Assembly (NCBI GenBank): GCA_035048815.1
Contig: JAUCBN010000020.1
Span: forward strand, 1,061,501 to 1,125,500
Source: Abelmoschus esculentus
Lineage: Eukaryota; Streptophyta; Magnoliopsida; Malvales; Malvaceae
Length of the DNA: 64,000 nt
Reading direction: 5' to 3'
Shown: in pieces, positions 10,814 to 22,910 of the stretch
Position numbering within the stretch: the stretch's first letter is position 1
How the letters are laid out: each line of letters starts with the position of its first letter
Made by a program: the position numbers and the translations under genes
The notes under the pieces: generated by a model
What the model was told of the DNA's origin: nothing
The model's database searches: none
What the model saw: only the letters and a program-made list of their open reading frames with translations

Positions 10814-12618
10814 AAGGAAATTCTACAATAAGCGTCGAACACCGTTAATGATAAACACTACTGAACATTATTAAACTAATTAATAAAGATTCAACATACA
10901 ATTAATAATTATTTAAAATAAAATTTTAATTAAATTATTTTTTATTGGGATAAATATAAGGGTGGTCATTCAATTGTCATATTTTTTTGTTTTGGTCACT
11001 TAATTATTTTTTTTCAAAATTATCACTAATATTTTATTTTATTATTGTTTTGGTCGTCAAACATTAAAAGTTTAATAAGATTGTACCATGACATAGTTTA
11101 GTAATAACTTTAATCCCTAAATTTATGATATTATATTAATTTAATCTTATTAAAAAAACTCATCAAATAAATTCTTATATTTTTATATAAACCCGCGTAA
11201 TAATACAAACAATACTTATCCCCAAAATAGTTCCCTTTCACATCTTTCAATCATTCCTTATTTCTCCTTTTTTTTTTTATGTTCAACTCTTTATCAAGGT
11301 TTTGTTATTTCGGTTTTCTTTTTTACAAATTTAAAAAAAATGAGTTTTTTTTCAACAATACAGATCTACATTAAATTTATTTTCTAATTGTGTAAAAAAA
11401 TTAAAAAATGATTTTTTAATCACAAAGTCAGAGTTTAATATAGCTATAAATACATTTTATATTGTTTATTTTTACAATATTATTATATTGTTATGTAATG
11501 TTTTTAAAAAATATTTTCTCTTTAAGTTTTATATTGTTTGTGTGTAGATTTTAATTCATATAATATGTAAAATTGAAACATAGTAATCTGTTACAGATAT
11601 TCATTAAATAAAGTGAAAACATAAATTATGCAATAGTCACGTGATTAAACTGTTTGATTTTATCGATCTAAAAATTATTTGATTTTTTTTACTATTCGAT
11701 AATTGTAACTAACATAATTTAATTAAAATATTTAATAAATTTAAAATTATGTTTGGAAATGTATTTTTTAAAAACTGTTTTTTAATAGAAAAATAGTTAT
11801 GAGTTGAACTTTGATTAAAATCAAGAAAAAACTGATATTCAGTTATTATTTTGTAAGTTTCTTATTAAAAACAATAATTTTGTGCACAGTAAATTTGATT
11901 GGAATTATAATGAACATTTAAAAAATCTTTGAATTACAGGAATAATTTTATAATTGACATTGCTTTATTTTAATATTTATATGTAAAATGTTAAAATATT
12001 TGTACAAATTTGACTTAAAAAATAATGTATACGAGTAACTTAAAGAATCGAAGAAGTTAAATTAGATTTAAAAAAGCAAATCATAAAATTAAAGTAGTGT
12101 TTTATAATTTAAAACTTAATAAGTTGCTCAAAGACACAAAAAAATAAATAAAAAGTAAGTTGGTTAATTAATTTTAAGAGTACTGTTGTAAAGAAAAAAG
12201 AAAAGGATGAAAAATTTAGGGTTTAATCCAAATATTTGATGATTTATTTTTTATTAGGATTAAATTGATATAGTATAATAATTTTAGAAACTAAAATTAT
12301 TATTAAATCATGTCATTTTAAAATTTTCATTAAATATATAATGAAGGATGATCAAAATGTGAATGAAATAAAATGTTAGTGAAAGTTATTACTAAAAATT
12401 TTGTTGGATGACCAACACAAAAAATGATGATAGTTGGGTGATCACCTGTGTAATTAATCATATAAAAAATAATTTAATTTAAGTTTTGTTTTAAATAATT
12501 ACTAATTATACGTTGAGTCCTTTAAATTTTTAATTTCTATTAATTAGTTTAATAGTGTTCAACAATATTCAGCGTAAGTGGTGTTCAGCGGTGTTCGACG
12601 CACGTGGTAAACCCATCC
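10814..12618. mobile_element. MITE, GCGTCGAACAC family, copy 3, split by a nested insertion
   Basis: The left half (10814 to about 10905) starts CTACAATAAGCGTCGAACAC. The right half (about 12490..12618) ends GTGTTCGACGCACGTGGTAA, the matching inverse. Together they would form an element of about 220 bp like copies 1 and 2. They are separated by about 1.6 kb of unrelated sequence with its own inverted ends, so this copy is older than the nested insertion. Confidence 0.6.
10905..12490. mobile_element. Nested non-autonomous element with long terminal inverted repeats
   Basis: The first 150-200 bases (AATTATTTAAAATAAAATTT onward, including GGTGGTCATTCAATTGTCAT and TTTTGGTCACTTAATTATTT) reappear inverted and diverged at the right end (ATCATTTTTTGTGTTGGTCA read on the minus strand). 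The 1.2-kb interior has no long ORF. Long inverted repeats and lack of coding fit a Mutator-like or foldback non-autonomous element. The duplicated target is probably within TAATTATT-like sequence, but AT-richness blurs it. Confidence 0.55.
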
Positions 12619-13700
12619 TGAATTGAAATACGTTGATTTAAAAATGAGTAGAAAATAATGTGAATCTGAAGCCATCATCTTCTAAGAATTTAGTTGGATA
12701 TTTTTCAAATATAAAAAATATTTTTCTTGTATACATTTATATTTAACTATAACTATAAGAACTAAAAATTAGTTAATTGAATCGAAAAATTACTGTTATT
12801 TTATAATATTTATATTAAAAAAATAATTATTTCTTCCTCTCATTCTCTAGAAATAAAATTTTTGTGTTATTTTATAAAACTTAAATGTTTAACATGTTAG
12901 CATTAAAAAATATTAATATTATATATATTTTTAACGTATTATTAAATTTTATATTTTTATAAATTAAAAATAGCATCCAAATCGAACTAAAATTTTCAGT
13001 TAACCAAATAAATAATTAATCAATCGAATGATTATGGTTTAAGATCGAGAATTGTGTCAATCAAACTTATAAGTTAACTAAAATAATCTGTCAATGGTTA
13101 ACCGAATCCGATTTTATACACCTTTATATTCAAACGATAAACAAATTGATATTATTTAAATGTATATATATGCAAATAAATTTTGCTAAAAAATCTACTT
13201 ATTAAAATCAAGCATGTGACATAAATCTGTACGAATTAATCAAATAAAATCCTAAAAAATCGAGAGACAATAAAAAATCAAACATAAAATAATGAAATAA
13301 ATAAACCGTTTACTATTATACCTATAATTATATGTGTAAATTCCGTGATTGATCCATTTTATTTTTGGCCCGTTATATTTTGATGACCAATTTTAAAATA
13401 TTTCGATAAATTATATTATCAATTTATAACATTTCGTCAATTAAAAGGGTTTATTTTTAATTTGACCTATTTTAAATAAAATATAAAGTTGACACATAGT
13501 TCAAATAAAATATAAATCGAGTTATGAACTTTAGTTAATTCCCAACACAAACCGTCGACCGCCGTTCGCCACCGTCGAACCTTAAAATCTACCCATTCAC
13601 CCATTTTTTTTATCTCATGCAAATTCAATGTTGATTTCATTCAATTTTGCTTTTCTCATCGAGTGTCAGCTCTTCTTTGTTTCCTTTAATGATATTAGTG
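12619..13700. other. AT-rich spacer, no gene seen
   Basis: Very AT-rich, with no coding signal or clear repeat boundary. A short GC-richer patch (CAAACCGTCGACCGCCGTTC) lies near 13548. Confidence 0.5.
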
Positions 13701-13704
13701 TAAC

Positions 13705-14186
13705 GCCAGCGATAGGCACGGAACCCGAACTCCACGGGTTTCGACCCGACCCGATCAAGTTAGATTTTTTGGTGAAAAAATCGGGTCGGGTTTTTTTTAA
13801 AGGTGGTCTTAGATCGGGTCAGGTTTAGGTTAAAATAATTCGACCCGACCCGACCTGGGACTAATAGTATAATTTTTTCATATATATTTTAGGGATATTT
13901 GTAATAATGATCCCTCTTTATATATATTTTATACAATTAGATCACTAAAATTATTTTTTTTACAATTAGGTCACTGGAATTAAATATTTTTACAATTAGA
14001 TCCCTATTTCTTTTACAGTTTAGTCCCTAAAATTTTAATTTTTTAATGATTCGGGTCGGGTCGGGTTAAATTTTAAAGCTTAAAAATCGGGTCGGGTCGG
14101 GTCGAGTGATGGGTGACACGTATGATTTTTTGGGTCGGGTGCAGGTGGGCCGAAAATCCGACCCGACCCATGCCCATCCCTAAATG
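13705..14186. mobile_element. GGGTC-rich non-autonomous element, copy 1
   Basis: Clusters of CGACCCGACCCGA and its inverse GGGTCGGGTCGGGT at both ends flank an AT-rich middle with repeated ACAATTAG(A/G)TC(A/C)CTA phrases. The right end reads GACCCATGCCCATCCCTAA, i.e. TTAGGGATGGGCATGGG on the minus strand, the same terminus as copies at about 19055 and 22911. The left end is less well preserved. Confidence 0.55.
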
Positions 14187-14499
14187 CTTATCATAAAATT
14201 TCAAATGCTTTTAGATATAATGCTACTTCATAGGCTTCTTCAGTGTTAACATATATGATGGAGACGAAAGCTAGCATCGATTATGCCAATCACATTTTCC
14301 CTTAGAAGGTATGCAAACAGTTTGCATGTACCTGTTTCACAGGTGACAGGCAACTGAGCACAGTCTTTCTGATGCACTGTATAATATTCGCTCGACGGAG
14401 TCGGTGCGAAAGAGTTAAGAATAGCCGGGGTTGCATTGATGTGAATTAGATCATCTTGAAACCTTACAGGGTTGAACCTGGAAGCAACCTGGTTTTCCT
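14187..14499. other. Spacer outside the left arm of the inverted duplication
   Basis: About 310 bp with mixed composition and no ORF or repeat I recognise. It has no evident counterpart beyond the outer end of the right arm near 28.0 kb. Confidence 0.4.
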
Positions 14500-14683
14500 C
14501 AAACTATGGCAAATAAGGTGTTGCAAGTAATTTTATTTTGACAACTCACAAATATTCAATCACAGGAATATGAAAAGTCATACACCTAATACAAATGATA
14601 AGGATTCGAACAAAGCATCCATGGAGCTTCCTTTGATAGAAGCTCGTTAGTTTTAGACGGCTCGAGTATTGCAGAGTACATCA

Positions 14684-17227
14684 TCAGTCTCCTCTTTCAA
14701 TGACAGCTGCTGCACCCATTCCTGAGCCTATGCACATTGAGATCACTCCGAACCGACAGTCCTTCCCACGACGCTTCATCTCGTACAACAGGGTACTAAC
14801 ACAACGAGCCCCTGATACACAAAAAATGATATCATAAACTAATACTAGAACATCCTAAAGATCAAGCTTATCCTCTGCAAAAGTTGGAACATGTAAATGT
14901 AATGTATTGTTTTTTAGATAGTAAAGCAAATTGGCAGAATATCATACATGCAACAAGTGCGTACCTGTACAACCCAAAGGATGCCCGAGGGCCATTGCAC
15001 CTCCATTAACGTTGACCTTTTCACGATCAAGCCCCAGTTTCTTACAAGAGTATACGAACTGAGATGCAAATGCCTGTGGAGAAAAACATATACATGTAGC
15101 ATACTTGAAAAGAAAGTAAAAATCAAATGACATTCGTCGTTCGACTAATGAATCCCTTTACCTCATTGACCTCAAACAAGTCGATATCATCAATCTTAAG
15201 ACCTGCAGACTTGACTGCAACCGGTATAGCAACTGCAGGACCGATGCCCATCACAGCAGGATCCACACCAACAGCAGCAAAGCTTCTACAAAATGGAGCA
15301 TAAGAAAGCAATGTGAGGAACTTGACCTTTTAACCCAACAAAAGAGTAGGGGGGAAAATACCAACTGATCATCTCGTGCAGAAAAAATAGATGAGCCAAG
15401 CTCAACTTGAACCAGTTGTGGTTACCTGAAAACACCAAGGACTGGAAGTCCTTTCTGCATAGCCAGACTTCGCTTCATAAGGAGGACAGCTCCTGCACCA
15501 TCACTCACCTGGCTAGCATTTCCTAAGAAAAAATTGGGACATGGATTTTCATTCAGATCACATACTGGTCTGGTCAGAGGAAAAACTTCTTACAAATTTG
15601 ATTCGTATATATACCAGCAGTTGTGGTTCCATCCTTCTTAAATGCAGGCTTCAATTTGGCTAAACCTGCCATGTTTGTGTCTGGGCGGATACCGTCGTCC
15701 ACTGAAATTACAACTGACTTCTCTTCTCCAGTTTTAGGATCCACAATCTTTGCATATTAACAATGTAAATAAAATATCTTAAAAATTCTAAACCAGAATA
15801 ATTAATTTACTACCCGAAATTACCTTTGTGGCTACAGGGATAATTTCTTCTTTGAATTTACCAGATGCTGTTGCAGCGGCAGCACGCCTATGAGATTCAA
15901 CCTATGTTTACATAGGCATATCAGACTAACAAAGATAATGTTTACATCAATAGGTAAAGGTAAATTGAAAAGGAAAGAACTTACAGCGGCCTCGTCTTGC
16001 TCTTGCCGTGTGATACCATAGCGTTGTGCAACGTTTTCAGAAGTAATTCCCATAGGAAGAAGGCAATCCCGGGCTTGGACAAAGCTGTCCGTCTGTAAAA
16101 ATAAACGCAGTTGATTCTTAAGTTGCTAATGTAAAACATGTCCCAAAGAGTGAGAACAAACAGAGTATTGAGTTTGACATGCCTTTGGGTTAACTTTGTT
16201 GAACCCAGCAGCCAAACCATCAGCTGTCATGCTCTCCAATCCAGCACCAATGCCTACATTGAAAACCAAGAAGGTTAATACTGGATCCAAGGTGAAGGTT
16301 GCTCGAATATCCGAATAAATCTTTCAAAGATAAAACACCCTCACCAATGTCATAATATCCTGCTTTTATGCCAGCAGCAATATCGGCAACTGCTTGTAGT
16401 CCCGATGAACATTGCCTATTGACAGTTCTAATAGGCACAGTATCTGGTTGAAACAGGTAACTATATAAGCACATCTAGTTACGAAACACATACTTAAGGA
16501 ATGAAATTCAGTAGAAAGTTACAATCAAACAGTAAAAGACTAAGAACCAACAAAGGGTGAACCAGAAACCGTACCCGGGAAACCGGCATAGAATGCTGCC
16601 ATCCTACACTCGGTTGCTCTGAGTGCCCCGGGTGCCAACACTGTACCCACAACTATATCCCCCACTTCACTTGGATTCACCTTTGTTCTATCAATCACAG
16701 CCTGCATGGCATGCAGAATTAAGTTAAGATAGGAAGCTAAAGGAATCTGATCTGTTGAAAAGCAAAAAGAAGAAGCATTTGTTAACCTTCAAGACCGGTG
16801 CAAGCAAATCATCTGCAGGAGTATCCTTGAATCCTCCACGCTTTGACTTGCAAATTGGAGTTCGGCATGCCCTGTGTCACAACAACAATCCCCTTAGCAA
16901 CAGATCATGAAAGGACATATACATTAAAGATTATTTGACTTGTAAAGGGATGGAAAATCCCCTAATGACTTACGCCACAATCACAATATCATCCCCAAAA
17001 GCAGCACTGCCCCCCGACGAACAAATTGATGGCTGATCAGATGAAAACAAACCCAGTTTTAGAAACAGAAAAAGCAAAGTAAAAAAGGATCAAAAATCCA
17101 AGAACAGAAGGATTAAACTTACAACAAGAGTAGCAGCAGCAGCAGAAGAAGAAGAAGACTGATGGGATTGTGAAGAGGGACTTAAATGATCAAGCAAAAC
17201 TTTTTGCCTGTTGATTGCCTTCTCCAT
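14684..17227 (-). CDS. KAT2: Peroxisomal 3-ketoacyl-CoA thiolase, left copy
   Basis: Thirteen exons, high to low: 17123..17227, 16974..17032, 16787..16871, 16575..16701, 16345..16443, 16183..16253, 15985..16092, 15824..15901, 15615..15747, 15426..15522, 15162..15285, 14965..15073, 14684..14811; 440 codons plus stop. The enzyme catalyses the last step of peroxisomal beta-oxidation, cleaving 3-ketoacyl-CoA to acetyl-CoA; it serves oil mobilisation and jasmonate synthesis. The PTS2 signal is RQKVLLDHL near the N-terminus. The nucleophilic Cys is in RTVNRQCSSGLQ, the catalytic His in GGAMALGHPLG, and the second Cys in SMCIGSGMG. Intron 6 has a GC donor. The protein stops directly after ERGD, short of the tail of about 20 residues I expect from the Arabidopsis enzyme. 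KAT1/KAT5 subtypes are possible alternatives. Confidence 0.95.
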
Positions 17228-17460
17228 TTCCTATCAAAAATCCTTTCTTTTTTCTCTCGAAAATTAAATCCTTTCACTTGGTTGTATGCTGAAACTGCAA
17301 AAATGGGTTAAACATATATATAGTGCCAACAACTTAACCACCATTTCTTCGTTTTTGGTCTGCTTGGGACAGTTTGGTCAACTTTCCAGACAGTCATTTC
17401 AAATCCTACGCCATCCAACAACCAATAATGTGGATGGACATTGAAAAATAAGTATAAAAC
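17228..17460 (-). promoter_or_regulatory. 5' UTR and proximal promoter of left thiolase copy, shared with right copy
   Basis: The region upstream of the ATG aligns with 25060..25287 inverted, with scattered mismatches (for example GGATTTTTGATAG here against GGACTTTTGATAG there). A TATATATA-like TATA element is at about 17315..17323 (plus 25194..25202 in the other copy). Similarity ends at about 17460, so the copies share only about 230 bp of promoter. Confidence 0.6.
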
Positions 17461-17551
17461 CATTTCAGTTTTGTTTGGACTTTGAAATCTTCCATGGTTG
17501 GTGTTCCGTATTTCATAAGACAAATTGAAAAATAAAATTAGAAATATGATA

Positions 17552-18306
17552 AATTACACTATAAGTCATTTATTAATGGTAAATTTATAAGTCACTATCG
17601 GATCACTATATTTATTGATTGTAACAATTTGGTCACTTTGTAACACGTGTTAACTTTGTCACTATCGTATTTAATATGTTTTCAATACGTTGATGTATCG
17701 AATATATGATATGATTTCAGATCTTAGTACTTTTATTTCATAAATTACGAGTGAATTATCTAATTTTAAAAAATCATAAATAGGTTCTTTAATTAAATTT
17801 TTGTCACAAACATGTCACTAAAATATTAAGTAGAAGACAATATTTTAATGTGAAATATTTTATCTATTAAAATCTCTCTAAAATATCATGAAATCACCCC
17901 AAAATTTCCAAACTTCTTGAACTTTGATCCATATTTTTCACCATTAGATGGTCTCTATCTCGATATATGTTTCCCCTTCACCCAGAGACAGAACCATGAA
18001 TGGGGTGGAAGGGGTCGTTGCTCCTTTCAAATGTTTTGGTATAATTGCATTTTCAGTCTCTTTTAAAAATAGAGATATAATCGACTCTTATCTCTCCCAA
18101 CATTAAATCCTAGCTTCGTCTCTTCTTTCACCAGCGATAATTGCTCTCTTGTTTGAATCGACAAATGGAGCCCTCTATCTTTGAGAATTCCAAAACCCGA
18201 AATAAATTTCTTTTTCAATAAATTAAGTGATTCATTTAACTTTTTGAAATTGAGTGACTCATTTAAAATCTTATTAATAATTGGATGACTTGTGGTATAA
18301 TTTACA
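17552..18306. mobile_element. MITE-like element with AAATTACACTATAAGTCA-type inverted ends
   Basis: The left end GATAAATTACACTATAAGTC has an imperfect inverse at the right end (GATGACTTGTGGTATAATTT). Inside are repeated phrases of the GTGACT(C/T)ATTTGTAA type. About 17987..18122 looks like a second small element nested inside (ends AGAGACAGAACC and GCTTCGTCTCT). Related phrases occur in the other arm at about 24130..24225 and at 50870..51240. Confidence 0.45.
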
Positions 18307-18853
18307 CAATAAGAATTCATTAAAAATGTTTCATAATTACATCTTCCAATTTTAGCTTTATTTTTAACAGTCCAATGACATGTTTATAAAATTCAATTAA
18401 TTAAATAATTCATTTGTAATATCTTAAAATTGAATAACCTTATTTACAAATTTATTAATAATTGAGTGACCTACTATGTAATTTACCTTTTATTTTCATT
18501 GACTTTTCCTCTCTTCTGCCGTCTGAATTCCTTCTCTCTTATTTTACAGAATTTTAAGTTGAAAATGACATTAACGACTGACCAAGCTACTTCAATAACT
18601 AGGGGTAGAATTAATGTTATAGATACAGACACGATTCTATTTTGGAGTATTATTTATTCACTAATGATATTAATTTACGGCCGCATATTATTTTTTTAAT
18701 TAATTATAGTGATTATAAATAATATATATTTTAAAATATATTTTTAATAATTACATATTAATTTTTAATTATTATATTATAAATATTAATATTTAAATTT
18801 ATGACTTTAAAAATAATAATTGTTTCCTTAATCATTAAAGTAAAATATTAACA

Positions 18854-19040
18854 GGTTAGTCCAAGTGGTAAGCAGCTTGGTTTCGCTTAAGCAAGTCTCA
18901 GGTTCGAGACGTTGTGTATGCAGAAAATCCTTGCTGAGAGACTCACCCACCAAAGTTAGGTGTGCGACGCGGGTCGGTCTGGATTAGTCAGGGTTAGACT
19001 CTGAAATCAGAAGAGCAATAAAAAAATTAAAATAATTCGT
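18854..19040 (+). mobile_element. tRNA-derived SINE-like element
   Basis: The head resembles a tRNA gene. A box-A-like TTAGTCCAAGTGGTAAGC is followed, 30-odd bases on, by a box-B-like GGTTCGAGAC, an RNA polymerase III internal promoter arrangement. The tRNA-unrelated body (about 110 bp) ends in an A-rich tail, AATAAAAAAATTAAAAT. It cannot fold as a full tRNA. It is present only in the left arm, so it inserted after the duplication. A target-site duplication is not resolved. Confidence 0.6.
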
Positions 19041-19055
19041 GTTATAATCACGTAT

Positions 19056-19538
19056 AGGGATGAACACGAAATTCGAACTCGACGGGTTTTGATTCTATCT
19101 GATTTGATCGGGTCGGGTTTTTTTTAAGGGTGATCTCGGGTCGAGTTCGGGTTTAGGGTGAAAAAAATTCGACCTGACCCGGGACTAATAGTATAATTTT
19201 TCTATATATATTTTAGAGATATTTGCAATAATAATCTCTCTTTTTATTTATTTTATACAATTAGGTTACTAAAATTATTATTTTTACAATTAAGTCACTA
19301 AAATTTTAATTTTTATAATTAAATCCCTAAATATTATTTTTTTACAATTAAGTCCCTAAAATTTATTTTTTTAATGATTCAAGTCGTATCAAATCAGATT
19401 TTAAAGCTTAAAAATTCGGGCTGGATCGGATCAGATTTTTTACTCTAAAACCAGGTGGAATAGTGGGTGAAGGGTATGATTCTTCGGGTCAGGTGTGGAT
19501 AGGCAAAAAATCCGACCCGACCCGTACCCATCTCTAAT
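19056..19538. mobile_element. GGGTC-rich non-autonomous element, copy 2
   Basis: Starts TAGGGATGAACACG and ends TACCCATCTCTA, short inverted termini. It is flanked by ATCACGTA on the left and ATCACATA on the right, an 8-bp target-site duplication with one mismatch, as expected for hAT-type transposons. The interior shares the GGGTCGGGTTTTTTTTAA and ACAATTA(A/G)GT phrases of copy 1. It is non-coding and present only in the left arm. Confidence 0.65.
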
Positions 19539-20030
19539 CACATATTATTAATTAATATGTTAAATAATTAAAAAATTTATGACAATTATAAAAAATAATT
19601 TTAAAAAATCACCATTTCTAATAATTAGTCATATAAACTATTAAGAAAAACTCCACGTTTTTTCTACTACTACTATTATTATCTGATTCTTGAATAATAT
19701 ATATGTTTTATTTTATTTTTAGTTGATGTGACCCTGTTTATTTTATTTTCTTTATAATGAATTTAATAACTCAAACCCATTAACAAATGATAAAAAGACA
19801 AAATAAGAGTCAATAAATCTCTCCTCGAGTCCCAGTTATTATTTTAAAAAATCTATATTATATTTCAATTCCAAATCTTACAATAATTATCGATCTAAAT
19901 AAATTATTTTTAAAAAATATTACAGCAAAAAATGATGTTTCATGGAAGCCAAACTTTGGATTTGTTCTTACAAAAGTGATCGGATGGATGAGATTTTGTC
20001 TAAGAAAACATAGCCAAAAATACCTTTTTA

Positions 20031-20588
20031 TCAAACACAAATTTATTTTATTTTAAAGATTATTTTATGAGATAAAATCAAGTTATATAATTTAGATCAT
20101 GACTGAAATAGATACTCAGATTATTTTTTTTTATTTTTTTTAAATGATAATCTTCATATAACGATTTAAAAATCAAGTTATATAATCGATTGTTAATCTG
20201 AATGATAATTCCAGTCATTTAACGCTTTAAAAAACATGTAAAACTTGATCATAATCCTTATTTTACTTATTTTATGAATCTAAAATTATATTAATTACGA
20301 ATCAAATATAGGTTAAGAGGAGAAATTATATCATCAATCATTTCCATCATGTCATTCATGGTATCAACCAATCAAATGTATTTATTTAATTAATTTTTTG
20401 ACTCATCTTTTTTACTAAATGAATATTTACTAATATTTATCGTAAATTAAGTTTAAAAATAATTTTTATCGAGTGAGATTCACTTATAAAAGATAAGATA
20501 AAAATTAATTAAATAAATTTATTTAATTGATTGGTCTCGTTAATGATACGACGAGAATGATTTATAATATAATTTCTCGATTAAGAAT
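20031..20588. other. AT-rich part of the spacer between the arms
   Basis: No coding signal. AT-rich, with no recognised repeat family, between the inner end of the left arm and the LINE remnant. Confidence 0.45.
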
Positions 20589-21420
20589 ATGTATTTTTTC
20601 GCCAACTCGCTCACTCGGCAACCTGTGAAGTGTGCGGAGCGAGTAATGAATCTGTGCCGCATATCCTCCGTGACTGCCCGGATATGCGTTCTCTTTGTCT
20701 CGCCCTGGTACCCGCTAGCGATGCTCAAAGCTTTTTCAGCCTTCCGTTACGTGACTGGTTGCTTCAGGGAATTTCTTCCGCCGTGAACTACCCTTGGACT
20801 GAAGATTCTTGGAATTTTTTGTTCGCCGCACTTTTGTGGCAGAGCTGGAGAAGGAGGAAGGCATCAATCTTTCGCGGTGAGTCTATGCATCCTCCTCGCA
20901 TGCCATCCTACCCTTGCAATGATCCAGTGGCAGCCTCCCCCACCCGGGTGGTTATGCTTAAACTTGGATGGTGCAGTTCCCACAGTCATCAACTTTGGTT
21001 CGACAGGAGGTGTGCTGCGTGACTCCGCTGGTAAGTTTCTCGCCTCTTATTGTAAGCATATTGGCATAACCAAGTACGTTCTATAGGCAGAACTTTGGGT
21101 GTGTTTGAGGGGTTGCGTCTTGCTTGGAGTCACGGCTATGAGCGTATCATCGTGCAACTTGGTAATTAACGCGGATGCTTATGGGCTCTTTCTTGCTCCT
21201 TCGCCTCGAGTCCGCTTGCATTGGTTCGAGCTATCTCTTCCTTACTAGCTCGCTCTTGGTTTGTTGATTTCGTTCGTATCCGACGTGAAGCAAACATGCC
21301 GGTCGATCACATAGAGAAATCTACAACTCCTATTGACGGTTCTCTTGTGATTTCTCATACCCTCACTACTGACGGTTCTCTTGTGATTTCTCGTACCCTC
21401 ACCAACGTAACATAAATAAT
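20589..21420 (+). pseudogene. Decayed LINE (non-LTR retrotransposon) 3' fragment: zinc-binding RT domain and RNase H
   Basis: The translation contains CEVCGASNESVPHILRDCP, the CxxC...HxxxxC zinc-binding block that follows plant LINE reverse transcriptase. It then reads YPWTEDSWNFLFAALLWQSW and, after a frame change, an RNase H-like region with the acidic positions recognisable (LNLDGAV, AELWVCLRG, INADAYG). Several frameshifts and stops break it, and the reverse transcriptase itself is missing. Its GC content is clearly above its surroundings. Near the end, a short phrase (GACGGTTCTCTTGTGATTTC) is duplicated in tandem. It lies in the spacer between the two arms. Confidence 0.8.
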
Positions 21421-22910
21421 TATCGTAATTACAGATATCACGGTCGTGATTTTTTAAAAAAATTATACAACTTATTGTAAAATATAATAATTATAATTAT
21501 AACTATAAAAATATTTTAATGATACTTATAGTATTTTCTAAAAAAAAATATAAATTAAAATGGATTAAAAATCTACTATAATTGTGAGATAGAAGATTAA
21601 GATTTCTTATAATTTTATCAAAGAGATCCTTTTCTCTGTCAAACTCAAGAATTATATATATATATATATATATTTGTTTTACAAATCAATACCTAAATTA
21701 AAAAAATAATTAAGATAAATATCAACAATGGAAAGATTTAATTATAATTATCAAAAGTTAATTTTAATAATATTTAGAGTATTTTCCAACAATTATAAAA
21801 GGATTTAATTGATGAAATGGAAAACAATTCTATTTGACTATTTATAAGTGTATCTTCTTTAATATTTTTTTTCATAGCTTCGTTGTAATTTCAAGGCATT
21901 GTATTTTAAAAAATTATCATTTTATTCTTTTTTTATAGTATAAAATTAAACGTGTCAATCAGATTAAAACACAAATTAAATAATTACATTTTATTATAAA
22001 ACAACAAAAAATTATTGTTAGTTAAGCTTTTTATTATATTATGAAAGTAATATATAATATTTTTGGAAGAAGAATAAATAATTTAGTAGAATAACAAAAA
22101 ATAAATTAATAGGTTTTTTAAATATAAAAAGTTTATTTTATTGAATTATTTTGAATTAATATATAAATTTTGGTATTAAAAGTGTTTAGTTCAAATATCA
22201 TTTTATGAAAAAAAAATCTTTAAATATGAACTTGAAAAAAATATCTAATTTATATATCAATTTAATTTTTTTTAAATACCAATTTAAGAAAAATGTTTAA
22301 TTCATATATCAAATGCATATTTAAGCTAAAAATAAACTTTATAAGAATAGCACATTTTTAATCAAACTTCGAGGATAAGTGAACATTCCTTGAACTATAT
22401 TTTATTCATAATTAATATATTTTTAGATATATAAAATAATCTTTAAATAAAACAGATTTGTAGTTTTATTAAATTTAATAGTGTCGGTTCAGTGCGTGAC
22501 GTAGAGTTATGGGAAACATATCTGGACTTAAGATATATGATAATATTATTTATTTAAAAATAAAATAAATTTATATTCGATAAAACGTTAAATTATAAAA
22601 TAAATACTTAAATTATATATTTTTTGTAATAGATACTTAAAGTATATTTTGGTTAAAATATATGTTTAAAATTTTATTTTTTTATTGAAATAAGTGTTTA
22701 AATTTTAATTTTTGATTTATTTTAAAGAATTAAGACACCTACTTAAACCCCTATTCTAACTAAAACTAAAATTTTAGACATTTAATTTAATTAAAAAATA
22801 TTTTATACATTTATTTCAATTAAAAATAAAATTTTAAACGTCTATTTTAATTAAAATTATTTTAATCATTTATTAAAAAACATTATTAAATTTATTTATA
22901 GTTATGTCTA
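21421..22910. other. AT-rich spacer, central part of the inverted duplication
   Basis: About 1.5 kb, extremely AT-rich, with an (AT)n run at about 21654..21672 and no coding signal. Loosely repeated phrases such as ATTTTAATT and TTTATTTCAATTAAAA occur at 22660..22860, but no element boundary is clear. Confidence 0.5.

Larger units (their letters stand above)
14500..20030 (-). repeat. Left arm of a large imperfect inverted duplication
   Basis: This arm matches 23477..28020 in inverse orientation. It includes the thiolase gene with its proximal promoter (14.5 to about 17.46 kb) and an inner block (about 19640..20030) whose GCAAAAAATGATGTTTCATG phrase reappears inverted near 23570. Between these blocks, 17.46-19.64 kb differs from its counterpart because of separate transposon insertions and drift. 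Outer and inner ends are approximate. Confidence 0.85.

Noticed and set aside
13628..13828. 66-codon plus-strand ORF ending in the GGGTC-rich element
   Set aside because: It runs into GGGTC repeats, has no splice context and no family similarity; it is a chance ORF in transposon sequence.
14948..15130. Plus-strand ORF antisense to the left thiolase (and its mirror at 27384..27566)
   Set aside because: It is the shadow of conserved thiolase exon 12 plus intron; the sense frame carries the catalytic His motif.
18854..18925. Functional tRNA gene
   Set aside because: Box A and box B-like words exist, but the acceptor and other stems do not pair and an A-rich tail follows; SINE fits better.
20589..21420. 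Expressed RNase H gene
   Set aside because: Frame changes and stops interrupt the domain, and the zinc-binding block ties it to a LINE remnant.
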